A stretch of 64,000 nucleotides of DNA from Azophilus sp965116165 (GTDB lineage: Bacteria > Pseudomonadota > Gammaproteobacteria > Pseudomonadales > Azotimanducaceae). A model generated the notes under the pieces. The model worked only from the letters and a program-made list of their open reading frames with translations. It was not told the origin of the DNA and ran no database searches. The translations under genes and the position numbers were made by a program. Of the stretch, positions 15,933 through 24,530 are shown piece after piece (the first letter of the stretch is position 1; each line of letters starts with the position of its first letter). The DNA is taken from assembly GCA_965116165.1 (NCBI GenBank), contig OZ220484.1, forward strand, positions 1,798,001-1,862,000, read 5' to 3'.

Positions 15933-17338
15933 AGGCTAACGAAACTGCCATGAAATCCGGCCGGAATGCGGAGCGGCAATTGGGCCTTGGCGATGGGTCC
16001 GCGCTCCACTTCCAAGGCTTGGAAAACAAGCAACTCGGAAAGATTCTTCGGCGTATCGTAGGCGAGCATGAGCAGGTAGCCGTCACCCTCGCCGGTGGCG
16101 CCTTGGCGCGGTGCGAAGACCGCTTCGCCGCCCATCTGCTCCGGGTTGAGCGAGAAGGTTTTGCGCTCGTCGGTTTGGGTATCGTAATGAATCACTTCGT
16201 TAAAGGCGGCAAAAGAGTCGCCCTTGGTGCCCACCGCCCAGCCGTGACGGTAGTCGATGGTCATGTAGTCGTCGTTGGTGCGGGGGAATTCGCACAGCAG
16301 GTCGTCGTGCAGCTCCTCGCGAATGCTGTTGGTGTTGTCCGCCAAATCCATGGTCCAGCGCCGGAATGTTGGATTTACGCCGTCCGCCTCGTTCGCCAGG
16401 GCGCCGTCGAGTTTGGGCGCGAATTGCGTGGCGTTGGCGCCGGTGACGTCCACATGCAGCTTGGTGCCCTCGTTCCAGGCATTCATCATGTGGAACATGA
16501 AGCGCGCTTCCATGTTGAACCAGCGTACATCCTCCGCATTGCCGTCCCGGGGCAGCACCCCGAAATGGGTGCCCTTGTCCGGTTCCCAGGCGAGCATCGG
16601 ACCGCCGGTCATGGCGCGCTCAATGCTGGTGGTCAGAGGGAAAATCGGAAAGATTACATGGGTCTGGGTGACGAAAAAGTCGTGCACCATCGCCGAAAAT
16701 GGTGCTTCCAGAAAGATATTCTTGGTCAGATTGCCGTCGCGGTCGCAAACGTTATAGCGAATCGCGTTTGAGCCCGGGCCCTTGGCGCTGTAACCGAAGA
16801 ACACCATCTCGCCGCTCACCGGATCGAATTTGGGATGCGCGGTTACCGGACCGGCTATGGCCCCCTTGAAATCGACGGTGCCCCTTGTTTCCAGCGTGCG
16901 GTGTTCGATTTCCGTGGGCAGCGCACCTTCCATCAGCGCCAGCATCCTGCCGTGGTGGTGGACGACGTGCGTGTTGGCGGTGTTGTATTCCACATCCGCG
17001 ACCGACGGATCGCCGGTCATGGGATTGCCGAACACGCCGAACAGCGACTTGCCGGCCGCGCGTTCAACCTTGTATTTCTCCGACTTGACCCAGCGATTGC
17101 GCCAGGACACCCGGCCATCTTCGATATGGAAGCAGTGGATCATGCCGTCACCGTCGAACCAGTGATAAACATCGCCCTCACGCGGGGGGTGCAGCGGATC
17201 GGGGCCGTTGCGGTAGTAGGTGCCGGCAAGGTCGGATGGCAATTCGCCCTCAACAACCAGATCGGGCGCATCGCACTCCACGCCGATTGGCGCGAAGTAG
17301 CCTTGTAGGAAGGGATCGTTTGGGAAGGGTGCGGTCAT
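15929..17338 (-). CDS. Carotenoid cleavage oxygenase (RPE65 family)
   Basis: A 469-aa non-heme iron dioxygenase. Start 17338 has AGGAG upstream. The N-terminus GYFAPIGVECDAPDLVVEGE with LAGTYYRNGPDPLHPP is characteristic. The four iron-ligand His positions appear in TAHPKFDP, MVHDFFVTQTHVIFP, NAWNEGTKLHVD/MFHMMN and the C-terminal GFHGSFVSL. Family members cleave carotenoids, stilbenes or lignin-derived compounds. No carotenoid biosynthesis gene is present, so a stilbene or lignostilbene substrate is possible. The last four bases overlap the next gene. Confidence 0.93.
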   Translation of the reverse strand: MTAPFPNDPFLQGYFAPIGVECDAPDLVVEGELPSDLAGTYYRNGPDPLHPPREGDVYHWFDGDGMIHCFHIEDGRVSWRNRWVKSEKYKVERAAGKSLFGVFGNPMTGDPSVADVEYNTANTHVVHHHGRMLALMEGALPTEIEHRTLETRGTVDFKGAIAGPVTAHPKFDPVSGEMVFFGYSAKGPGSNAIRYNVCDRDGNLTKNIFLEAPFSAMVHDFFVTQTHVIFPIFPLTTSIERAMTGGPMLAWEPDKGTHFGVLPRDGNAEDVRWFNMEARFMFHMMNAWNEGTKLHVDVTGANATQFAPKLDGALANEADGVNPTFRRWTMDLADNTNSIREELHDDLLCEFPRTNDDYMTIDYRHGWAVGTKGDSFAAFNEVIHYDTQTDERKTFSLNPEQMGGEAVFAPRQGATGEGDGYLLMLAYDTPKNLSELLVFQALEVERGPIAKAQLPLRIPAGFHGSFVSL

Positions 17339-17536
17339 GATTTTGCTCTCCTGTTGGGCTTGCGAGCCTGCCACGAGACGCGGCGGGTATCAATGTTTCG
17401 ATAGTGTAATACGATCATGCGGGCGGGACACGCGGCTAATTCCGCAATTCGTGTAGGTGATTCGTCCGTGGAACGGCCGGTGATCGGCTTGATTTCCAAA
17501 GATGCTGCTTCCCCGGTGCCGAAATAAAAAAGGTAT

Positions 17537-17629
17537 GAGAATCATATCGATAGGTTGGCAGAAGACGACACGCAGTGGATTTCTGCCGCTAAACCCTCAA
17601 CATATAGATCGAATTGTTCAGACCTTCCA
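17537..17629 (+). repeat. Family B fragment joined to a family A fragment
   Basis: A degraded family B copy runs from 'gagaatcatatcgatagg' to 'ctcaacatatag' (17537-17607). It joins without a gap to the end of a family A element ('atcgaattgttcagaccttcc', to 17629). The rest of the 17339-17719 interval holds no gene I can support. Confidence 0.65.
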
Positions 17630-17719
17630 TAATTCCCAAAGGCATAAGCAGCGCATGTTGGCAATCGGGCTCTCGGCGCAGGCATGGTAACTGGGCCGGG
17701 GGCCGGGTATAAGAGCCGC

Positions 17720-18682
17720 ATGTTGACGATCACGGGCCTGGACATTGGCGGTGGCAAGCGGTTCACGCACCGCTTCGCGGCGGGCGCAATCACGGTGGTG
17801 CTCGGCCGCAACAACGCCGGCAAAACCAGGCTCGCCCGAGCGATTGCCGGTCTTGAGCCGTCGCCGAGCGGCACCGTTGCCATTGACGGGCACGATGTCG
17901 GTCGTGACACGGCGCGGCAACGTCGTGTCGGTCTTGTCTATCAGGCTTTCACGAACTACCCGCATTGGAGCGTTTTTAGGAATATCGCCTCTCCCCTGCT
18001 CGCGCAAGGCGTTGAGCCGGTTCTGATCGACCAGAGGGTTCGAGAGCTGGCCGGGCGGCTGCGAATCGACGGGCTGCTGAATCGATTGCCGGATGAACTC
18101 TCCGGAGGCCAGCAGCAGCGCCTTGCAATTGCCCGCGCCTTGGCTCAGGGCGGCCGGGTTCTGGTCATGGACGAACCTTTGGTGAACCTCGACTACAAGT
18201 TGCGGGAGGAATTGGAGGCTCAGCTCCGGGATCTTTTGCTAAAGGATGGACCGGTGGTGGTTTACACAACGACGGATCCCCGCGACGCGTTCAATTTGGC
18301 CGACGATGTCGTATTGATGGATCAACGGGAAAAGCTGCAAAGCGGTTCTCCGCTCGCTGTGTATCGATCGCCCGTCTCGGTTCGCGCCGCCGATTTAATG
18401 AGCAATCCGGGCGTCAATATTCTTCTGGATACCGGAGAGGCGCTGCGCCCCGAGCATCTGTCGGTGGATCGTCGCGCCCCCGACGATCTTTGCTTCGACG
18501 GTCGGTTGGAGGGCCTTGAGACCAGCGGTGCGGAGACCTGGCTGCACTGCCGCGTTGGCGGACGGGATTGGGTGGCGCGCTTGCCCGGCATGTTGCCTAT
18601 GCCGCTTGGCGACCGCATCAAACTTTACGCTGCCGCGACAGACCTGCTGCGGTTTGACAATCACTTGGGAACGTCCGATTGA
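17720..18682 (+). CDS. glpS: ABC transporter ATP-binding protein, GlpS-like
   Basis: A cytosolic ATPase subunit of 320 aa for a polyol importer. Walker A is GRNNAGKTRL, the Q-loop is in GLVYQAFTNYP, the signature LSGGQQQRLAIARAL is canonical, and Walker B is VLVMDEPLVNLDYKLREEL. The YQxFxNYP and NLDYKLREEL text is what I know from GlpS of the rhizobial glycerol transporter GlpSTPQV. A C-terminal regulatory domain follows (LRPEHLSVDRRAPDDLCFDG). The second ATPase, permeases and binding protein lie 3.8 kb downstream, so the transporter locus is split here. The stop overlaps the convergent MFS gene by 22 bp. Confidence 0.85.
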   Translation: MLTITGLDIGGGKRFTHRFAAGAITVVLGRNNAGKTRLARAIAGLEPSPSGTVAIDGHDVGRDTARQRRVGLVYQAFTNYPHWSVFRNIASPLLAQGVEPVLIDQRVRELAGRLRIDGLLNRLPDELSGGQQQRLAIARALAQGGRVLVMDEPLVNLDYKLREELEAQLRDLLLKDGPVVVYTTTDPRDAFNLADDVVLMDQREKLQSGSPLAVYRSPVSVRAADLMSNPGVNILLDTGEALRPEHLSVDRRAPDDLCFDGRLEGLETSGAETWLHCRVGGRDWVARLPGMLPMPLGDRIKLYAAATDLLRFDNHLGTSD

Positions 18683-20019
18683 CCCTCATTCTTCGCCAGT
18701 TGCGCTTGGACTTCCCTGAGTTTCCGCTCATCCAAGGGGAAGGTGTAGAGCAGGTAGACAACCAGCAGTTCCGAGACGGCCGGGATGAACGCATAGATGT
18801 AGCGGAGCGCATCGAGTTGCGCCGGATCGTTCGGCCCGCCCGGGTCGAAGCCCACCAGGGCGAGCAGCGGGTAGGCGAGGCCGATGCCCAGCGCCCCGCC
18901 GACCTTCATGGTGGTGGTCACCGTCGAATAGTACAGCGCGGTGCGGTCCTGACCGGTCTGCAGGCGGTCGTAGTCGACGATGTCGGCCACCATGGAGCGC
19001 AGCAAAAAGGGGACGCCCGCATAGACGATGCCCGACAGGAAAAACAGGAAGGCAAACAGCAGCGCGTCCCCCTGGCCCGGAATCAGGTAGGACGCGGTCA
19101 CCGCCACATGCAGGAACACGCCCAAGGCGCAGGCCTCGTGCTTGCTCATCCGCCTCGACAGGCGCACCCACAGGGGCACGGCGATGGGTCCGGCCGCGAA
19201 GTAGGAGAGCAGGATGATGGCGGACCACTCCGGCATGCCGATGATGGCGCTGACGTAGAAGATGTAGAGAGACGCGCGGATGGCGCTGGGTGTGTGAATG
19301 AAAAGATCGGCCACCAGGATGCGCAGGATGTAGGTGTTGCCCGCCAGGATCTTGAGGCTGCGCATGAAGCCCAACGCTGGCCGGGGCGTCGAGCGCACCG
19401 GCGGTTCGCCGACCCGGCTCACCGCGACCAGTACGCAGACCGGCAGCAGGATCAGCACATAGACCCCCATTGAGTTCATCTTCAGGGTCGCCGACAGGGC
19501 ATGGCCGGATTGTTCCAGCACGGCCGGGATCAGCAGCACGATCGCCATGGAAGTGAGGTGCGCGAATTCCCGCCAGCCCTGGATGCGCGACCGCTCGTGA
19601 TAGTCGGTGGACAGTTCCGCGCCCCAGGCCATGTGCGAAATGGTCAGCATGGTGTAGCCCGCGTACAGCAGGAACAGGGATCCGAGCACATAGGCCGTAC
19701 CTGTCGTATCCCCGATGAACCGGTCCGGAAACATCACCAACGCCGTCGCGACCAGGAGCACCGGCAGGCTAAGCACCATCCAGTGCCGCCTTCGCCCCCA
19801 ACGCGAGGGAAATTTGTCGGAGATGACCCCCATTAGCGGATCGGTGCCCAGATCCCAGAATCGAGCCGCCATGAACACCGTGCCCGTTACGGCAAGCCCC
19901 AGGCCCATTTCGGTGACGAAGAAGGGTGGGGCATAAATGCTCAAGGGCGTTGCGAAGGCGGCGATGGGCAGGGCCGGCGCGGAATAGGCGGCAAGTTTCG
20001 CGTTCGAGATGCGGCTCAT
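18661..20019 (-). CDS. MFS transporter of the GPH (glycoside-cation symporter) type
   Basis: An inner-membrane protein of 452 aa with 12 predicted helices. Features are LAAYSAPALPIAAFATPLSI at the start, ARFWDLGTDPLMGVISDKFP with the adjacent SRWGRRRHWMVLSLPV (the MFS_2/GPH motif), WGAELSTDYHERSRIQGWRE, and VPFLLRSMVADIVDYDRLQT late in the protein. These are the marks of the MelB/GPH family, which move sugars or related small molecules with H+ or Na+. It lies on the opposite strand between two parts of the Glp-like ABC locus. Confidence 0.9.
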   Translation of the reverse strand: MSRISNAKLAAYSAPALPIAAFATPLSIYAPPFFVTEMGLGLAVTGTVFMAARFWDLGTDPLMGVISDKFPSRWGRRRHWMVLSLPVLLVATALVMFPDRFIGDTTGTAYVLGSLFLLYAGYTMLTISHMAWGAELSTDYHERSRIQGWREFAHLTSMAIVLLIPAVLEQSGHALSATLKMNSMGVYVLILLPVCVLVAVSRVGEPPVRSTPRPALGFMRSLKILAGNTYILRILVADLFIHTPSAIRASLYIFYVSAIIGMPEWSAIILLSYFAAGPIAVPLWVRLSRRMSKHEACALGVFLHVAVTASYLIPGQGDALLFAFLFFLSGIVYAGVPFLLRSMVADIVDYDRLQTGQDRTALYYSTVTTTMKVGGALGIGLAYPLLALVGFDPGGPNDPAQLDALRYIYAFIPAVSELLVVYLLYTFPLDERKLREVQAQLAKNEGQSDVPK

Positions 20020-20169
20020 GATTAGGGCGGGGATGTCCGATGCGTTCAAGACTCCGATCAAACTATACCCCTTGTCGCGGACTGGTGGTTGGCGGTGTCG
20101 TTTCCAATGCGCGACAATGTGCCGCTACGGCCCACTGCGCGGTTTCCGCAACACGATTAGGATTCCGAC

Positions 20170-20269
20170 GGGAATTATATTGATGAGTTGACAGAACCCA
20201 ATATGTGGTAGTTTCCGGCAAATAAAACCTCAACATATAGTGGTATTTCAACTTATGTATATAAGTTCC
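20170..20269 (+). repeat. Family B MITE with 8-bp target duplication
   Basis: A 100-bp element starting GGGAATTATAT and ending TATAAGTTCC. The identical 8-mer ATTCCGAC flanks it at 20162-20169 and 20270-20277, a clean target-site duplication. The right end is 31 bp from the ATG of the acyl-CoA ligase gene. Confidence 0.85.
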
Positions 20270-20300
20270 ATTCCGACCCTCGCTGAATCGGGGTACATCG

Positions 20301-21908
20301 ATGCTTTATGACGCCGATGGTGCGCGTGCCCGGCTGACGCGCGAGTGGTACGAACGGGGCTTCTACTCAGAGGAGACCCTGCCCGCTGCCCTGGCGGTCG
20401 GATGTGCGAAGCATGCGGGGCGCAAGCTGGCTTTCCATGGACGGGGACGCACGCAGAGCCACGTGGTGGAAACCCTTTACGAGCGCGGCCGGTCGGTGGC
20501 GGGTGCGCTGCGGCGGCTGGGAATCCGAGCCGGCGACGTGGTCGGCATCCAAGTGCCGAACCGGGTTGAAGGGTATGTTGCGTTTCTCGGGGCGATGCTT
20601 GCCGGGGCGGTGGTGCTGCCCATCGTGCATATCTACGGTGCCCGGGAGGTGGGTTACCTGTTGCGCGAAAGCGGTGCCAAGGCGCTCTTCGTCCCGGACC
20701 GCTGGCGCCGCATCGACTACCTAGAGCATCTCGAGGGGTTGCGCGATGTTCCGCAACTCGAGCACCGCATCGTCATCGGCGAGGACGTACCCGCGGGCTG
20801 CATCGCGTGGGGCGATCTGCGGACCTCGGGCGAGTTCAGGCCGCCGCCGCTGCGGGCCGACGACCTGGCACTGATCCTGTTCACTTCCGGGACTACCTCG
20901 CATCCCAAGGGCGTGCTCCATTCCCACAATTCCCTGTTGGCGGAACTGCGGGCCGCGTTCAAGCCCGAGGGCGTGGCGCCCGTGGTGCTCTCCCCCTGGC
21001 CGGCTGGCCACATCGCCGGGGTGCTGTCGATTCTGCGCCTGTTCTTCAGCGGCGGGGAATCGGTGCTGATGGATGCCTGGGACGCCCAGGCCGCGGCGCA
21101 ACTGGTTGAGAGATTCCGGGTCACGCGTTCCTCGGGAACGCCGTTTCACATCAACTCGCTGCTTGATGCGGCGCAAGCCGATGGCCGCGACCTTTCCAGT
21201 CTGACCGATTTCCTGGTTGGGGCGGCCGCGGTGCCGCCGGAAGTGGTGGAGCGCTGCCAGCGTGCGGGGATCTTGACCTACCGCGCCTACGGTTCCACCG
21301 AGCACCCCACCATCACCTCGGGCACGCCGGAACACAGTGTGCAAAAGCGCGCCCATACCGACGGGGTTCTCAGCCCCGGCTGCCGCATCCGCATCGTCGA
21401 TGACGATGGCGTCGACCTGCCACTGGGCGAGGCGGGCGAGATCGTCTCCCAGGGCCCGGACCAGTTCCTGGGCTATCACCGGGCCGAGCTCAACGAAGAA
21501 GCCTTCCTGCCGGGGGGCTGGTTCAGAACGGGGGATATCGGACGCCAGGACGCCGAGGGCTTTCTTACCGTTACCGACCGTAAGAAAGACATCATCATCC
21601 GGGGCGGCGAGAACATCGCATCGAAGGAGGTGGAGGATTACCTGGCGGCCCACCCCGCCGTCAGCGAAGCGGCGGTGGTGGCCGCGCCCGACGAGCGCTT
21701 GGGCGAGCGGGTATGCGCATTCGTGATCCTCAACCCCGGCCGAGCGATCACCCTCGACGAGGTGCGGGCGCACTTTGCGGCGCTCCAGGTTGCCAGGCAG
21801 AAAACGCCCGAACGCCTCGAAATCGTGGCCGAACTGCCGCGTACGCCATCGGGAAAGGTCAAGAAGTTCGAATTGCGGGAAGGCCTGCGGGCGGGCAAGC
21901 TACAATAG
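20301..21908 (+). CDS. AMP-dependent acyl-CoA synthetase / ligase
   Basis: A 535-aa ANL-superfamily ligase that would activate a carboxylic acid to its CoA thioester using ATP. The P-loop-like A3 motif is LILFTSGTTSHPKGVLHSHN. Others are YRAYGSTEHPT (A5), WFRTGDIGRQDAEGFLTVTD (A7), RKKDIIIRGGENIASKEVED (A8) and the catalytic Lys region PRTPSGKVKKFELRE (A10). The closest subfamily I can suggest is cyclohexanecarboxylate- or medium-chain acyl-CoA ligase. It directly follows a family B repeat. It may serve the catabolic genes at 46-57 kb (inference). Confidence 0.92.
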   Translation: MLYDADGARARLTREWYERGFYSEETLPAALAVGCAKHAGRKLAFHGRGRTQSHVVETLYERGRSVAGALRRLGIRAGDVVGIQVPNRVEGYVAFLGAMLAGAVVLPIVHIYGAREVGYLLRESGAKALFVPDRWRRIDYLEHLEGLRDVPQLEHRIVIGEDVPAGCIAWGDLRTSGEFRPPPLRADDLALILFTSGTTSHPKGVLHSHNSLLAELRAAFKPEGVAPVVLSPWPAGHIAGVLSILRLFFSGGESVLMDAWDAQAAAQLVERFRVTRSSGTPFHINSLLDAAQADGRDLSSLTDFLVGAAAVPPEVVERCQRAGILTYRAYGSTEHPTITSGTPEHSVQKRAHTDGVLSPGCRIRIVDDDGVDLPLGEAGEIVSQGPDQFLGYHRAELNEEAFLPGGWFRTGDIGRQDAEGFLTVTDRKKDIIIRGGENIASKEVEDYLAAHPAVSEAAVVAAPDERLGERVCAFVILNPGRAITLDEVRAHFAALQVARQKTPERLEIVAELPRTPSGKVKKFELREGLRAGKLQ

Positions 21909-21949
21909 TGCTTTCCCACGTACAGTCACCACGCAACCGAGGCGCCGGC

Positions 21950-22333
21950 GGCGGGGCGAAAACCTACATCACCAACGGCCAGCACGCCGACCTGGTGATC
22001 GTCGTGGCCAAGACGGACCCTAACGCCGAATCCGCTACCGCCCGTCCCCGCCCTGGCCCTCGAAGAGCCGGGGGTTTGCCTCTGTCGAACCGGCTGATCC
22101 GCGAGATCCACGAGACGCTCATGTCGGGCGGGCGCGGCCGTGGCAAAACCCCCGGCGAGTTCCGCCGCTCCCAGACCTGGATCGGCGGCACCCGACCCGG
22201 CAACGCGGTCTTCGTGCCGCCACCGCATACCGCCGTGCCCGACTGCATGGCCGCGCTGGAGGAATCCACAGCGAAACGGTTGCCGCAAAAAATCCGGGTC
22301 GGTTGCAATTGCCGGATGGGCATTCGTCGGTAA
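21950..22333 (+). pseudogene. Gene debris: acyl-CoA dehydrogenase fragment fused to Fic-family fragment
   Basis: Two short, well-conserved protein fragments sit side by side in one frame. KTYITNGQHADLVIVVAKTD (about 21958-22020) is the central motif of acyl-CoA dehydrogenases. LPLSNRLIREIHETLMSG, GKTPGEFRRSQTWIGGTRPG and NAVFVPPPH (about 22075-22260) are the N-terminal part of a Fic-domain protein, before the catalytic HxFx motif, which is absent. Neither has a start or the rest of its gene, so the stretch is a junction of deletion remnants. Confidence 0.75.
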
Positions 22334-22447
22334 AATTGGTCTTCTCCCGCACTTTGAGATACGCAGGGATAAACGGAAAAAGCGCCGCGGAAGCTCTGCG
22401 GCGCTTCGTCGAAGGCACCCCCGCATACCCCGTACCGAGGCTTGCCC

Positions 22448-23653
22448 ATGGCCGCTGTTGAAATTGCCGGCCTCCGTTTTGGATACAGCGATGCGGAAGC
22501 CATTCTCGACGGTATATGCCTGAGCCTTGCCGCCGGTGAGGCGCACGCCATTCTCGGCGGCTCCGGCGCCGGCAAAACCACCTTGCTCAACCTGCTCGCG
22601 GGCCTGCTGCGACCCGATGCCGGATCGATCCGTTTCGACGGGCGGGACGTAACGGATCTTGGCGGGGCGGAGCGCAATGTGGCGCAAGTGTTTCAGTTTC
22701 CCGTGCTCTACCCGTCGTTGAGCGTCGCCGACAACATTGGCTTTGCGCTCGGCAACCGGGGCTGGAAGAAGAATGCCGTGCGCGGGCGCGTCGGCGAAGT
22801 TGCCGCCCTGCTTGACATCGTGCCGTTGCTTGGCAAACGGCCCGGAATGCTGTCGCTGTTCGAAAAGCAACTCGTGGCCATCGCCCGCGCTCTCGCCCGT
22901 CCGGATGTTGCGGTGGTGTTGCTCGACGAGCCGCTCACGGCGGTGGAACCGGCGATCAAGTGGCGTTTGCGTCGGGCCCTTAAAACGGTTCAGCGGGAAT
23001 TGGGATTGACAATGGTTTACGTCACCCACGACCAGGGGGAGGCGCTAACCTTCGCCGATCGCATCACCATGCTGCACCGGGGCGGTATCCTGCAAACAGG
23101 GTCGCCTTTGGAGTTGTACGAGGCCCCGGCGCATACCGAAGTTGCCGGATTCATCGGCTCTCCCGGTATGAATCTGGTCGCCGCCGAGGCGCGGGACGGC
23201 CTATTACGTATTGGCGAATGGGATGTTGCCGCGGGTGATTGGCCCGATGGCCCCTACGAGGTTGGATTTCGGCCGGAGTGGGCGAGGATTCGGAGACTGT
23301 CGAAGGGCATACCGGTTGCGGTCGCAGCGGTTCGGGTTTTGGGTACCGAGGAGGGGGTGCCGGTTGGCTTGGTGACAGGGCGGTTTGGCGGCGGTGTCAT
23401 TCATGTGCGACAAAGACTGGATGGGCTTAATTTCGACGATGTCGCCGGTTGCGTGACGGCAGATGGCGGCCAGACCGAAGCGATCAGCGCCTCCATCCCC
23501 CAGACTGCGAGCGACCTTCGAAACCGGGGTGGTGGTCGGCATGAAGCGGCCAGTGCTTCCACCTCTCTGGAAACCGGCTCGTTGCGGGTCGAAACGGACC
23601 GATTTGTTGTTTATCGCAATGATCGTTTGGTGTTCCATGCCGGCAAATACTGA
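22448..23653 (+). CDS. glpT: ABC transporter ATP-binding protein, GlpT-like
   Basis: A 401-aa ATPase subunit. Walker A is GGSGAGKTTLLN, Walker B VVLLDEPLTAVEP, the H-loop VYVTHDQGEALTFADRI. The signature motif is degenerate (MLSLFEKQLVAIARAL instead of LSGGQ), a trait I know from the rhizobial GlpT partner, so GlpS/GlpT would form an asymmetric ATPase pair. FQFPVLYPSLSVADNIGFAL and HTEVAGFIGSPGMNLV also fit. After VHVRQRL-type text (IHVRQRLDGLNFDDVAGCVT) there is an unusual ~40-aa Ser/Gly/Arg-rich insert before the usual ending VYRNDRLVF. Start is ATG 22448. The name is the glycerol ABC ATPase, not the E. coli glycerol-3-phosphate permease. Confidence 0.87.
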   Translation: MAAVEIAGLRFGYSDAEAILDGICLSLAAGEAHAILGGSGAGKTTLLNLLAGLLRPDAGSIRFDGRDVTDLGGAERNVAQVFQFPVLYPSLSVADNIGFALGNRGWKKNAVRGRVGEVAALLDIVPLLGKRPGMLSLFEKQLVAIARALARPDVAVVLLDEPLTAVEPAIKWRLRRALKTVQRELGLTMVYVTHDQGEALTFADRITMLHRGGILQTGSPLELYEAPAHTEVAGFIGSPGMNLVAAEARDGLLRIGEWDVAAGDWPDGPYEVGFRPEWARIRRLSKGIPVAVAAVRVLGTEEGVPVGLVTGRFGGGVIHVRQRLDGLNFDDVAGCVTADGGQTEAISASIPQTASDLRNRGGGRHEAASASTSLETGSLRVETDRFVVYRNDRLVFHAGKY

Positions 23654-23660
23654 GCTTTCG

Positions 23661-24527
23661 ATGCGCAATGACAAGGCATGGTTGGCTGTTCTGCCCATGG
23701 TCGCGGTGGTGGCAATCACCGCCATCGTACCGCTGATGACCGTGGTCAACTATTCCGTTCAGGACATCTTCGATATCGATACACGCCTATTCGTTGGGCT
23801 CGACTGGTATCGGGAAACGTTGCGCGACCCGCGCTTCATCGATGCCCTGCTCCGGCAGATGCTATTCAGTGCGTTGGTGTTGGTGGTCGAGGTTCCGCTT
23901 GGCATTTGGATTGCGCGCGCCATACCCCGAGACAGCCGAACGACCACCGCATTCCTGATCGTTCTGGCCATACCCTTGCTGATTCCGTGGAATGTGGTGG
24001 GCACGATCTGGCAAATCTTCGCCCGCCCCGACATCGGGCTGCTCGGCGCGGCCGTTGCGGCGCTCGGTGTTTCCTACAACTACACCGGCGCGGTGCCCGA
24101 TGCCTGGATCACCCTTCTGCTGCTCGATGTGTGGCATTGGACTTCGTTGGTGGTGCTGCTGGTCTTTGCGGGGCTCGCCTCGATTCCGCGGGCCTGCTAC
24201 CAGGCGGCGGAACTCGATGGCGCGAATACTTGGCAGATATTTCGTTATGTGGAATTGCCGCGCCTGCGCGCGGTGTTGACGATTGCGGTGATGTTGCGGC
24301 TGATGGACAGCCTGATGATTTATACGGAACCCTTCGTGCTAACCGGCGGCGGTCCCGGCAACAGCACCACCTTTCTCAGCCAACACCTCACCAGCATGGC
24401 GGTCGGCCAGTTCGACCTTGGTCCGGCGGCGGCTTTCTCCGTGTTGTATTTCCTGCTCATACTGTTGATTTGCTGGTTCTTCCATACCTCGGTGATGCGG
24501 CGGGCGGGCGGCGTCGAGACCGGTTGA
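23661..24527 (+). CDS. glpP: ABC transporter permease, GlpP-like
   Basis: A 288-aa inner-membrane permease with six helices, starting 7 bp after the ATPase stop. The N-terminus is AWLAVLPMVAVVAITAIVPL, then MTVVNYSVQDIFDIDTRLFV. The coupling EAA-type loop is ACYQAAELDGANTWQIFRYV, followed by ELPRLRAVLTIAVMLRLMDS and ETFxxTxGGPGNST-type text (EPFVLTGGGPGNSTTFLSQH). It pairs with the permease 3 bp downstream to form the channel. Confidence 0.9.
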   Translation: MRNDKAWLAVLPMVAVVAITAIVPLMTVVNYSVQDIFDIDTRLFVGLDWYRETLRDPRFIDALLRQMLFSALVLVVEVPLGIWIARAIPRDSRTTTAFLIVLAIPLLIPWNVVGTIWQIFARPDIGLLGAAVAALGVSYNYTGAVPDAWITLLLLDVWHWTSLVVLLVFAGLASIPRACYQAAELDGANTWQIFRYVELPRLRAVLTIAVMLRLMDSLMIYTEPFVLTGGGPGNSTTFLSQHLTSMAVGQFDLGPAAAFSVLYFLLILLICWFFHTSVMRRAGGVETG

Positions 24528-24530
24528 GCC

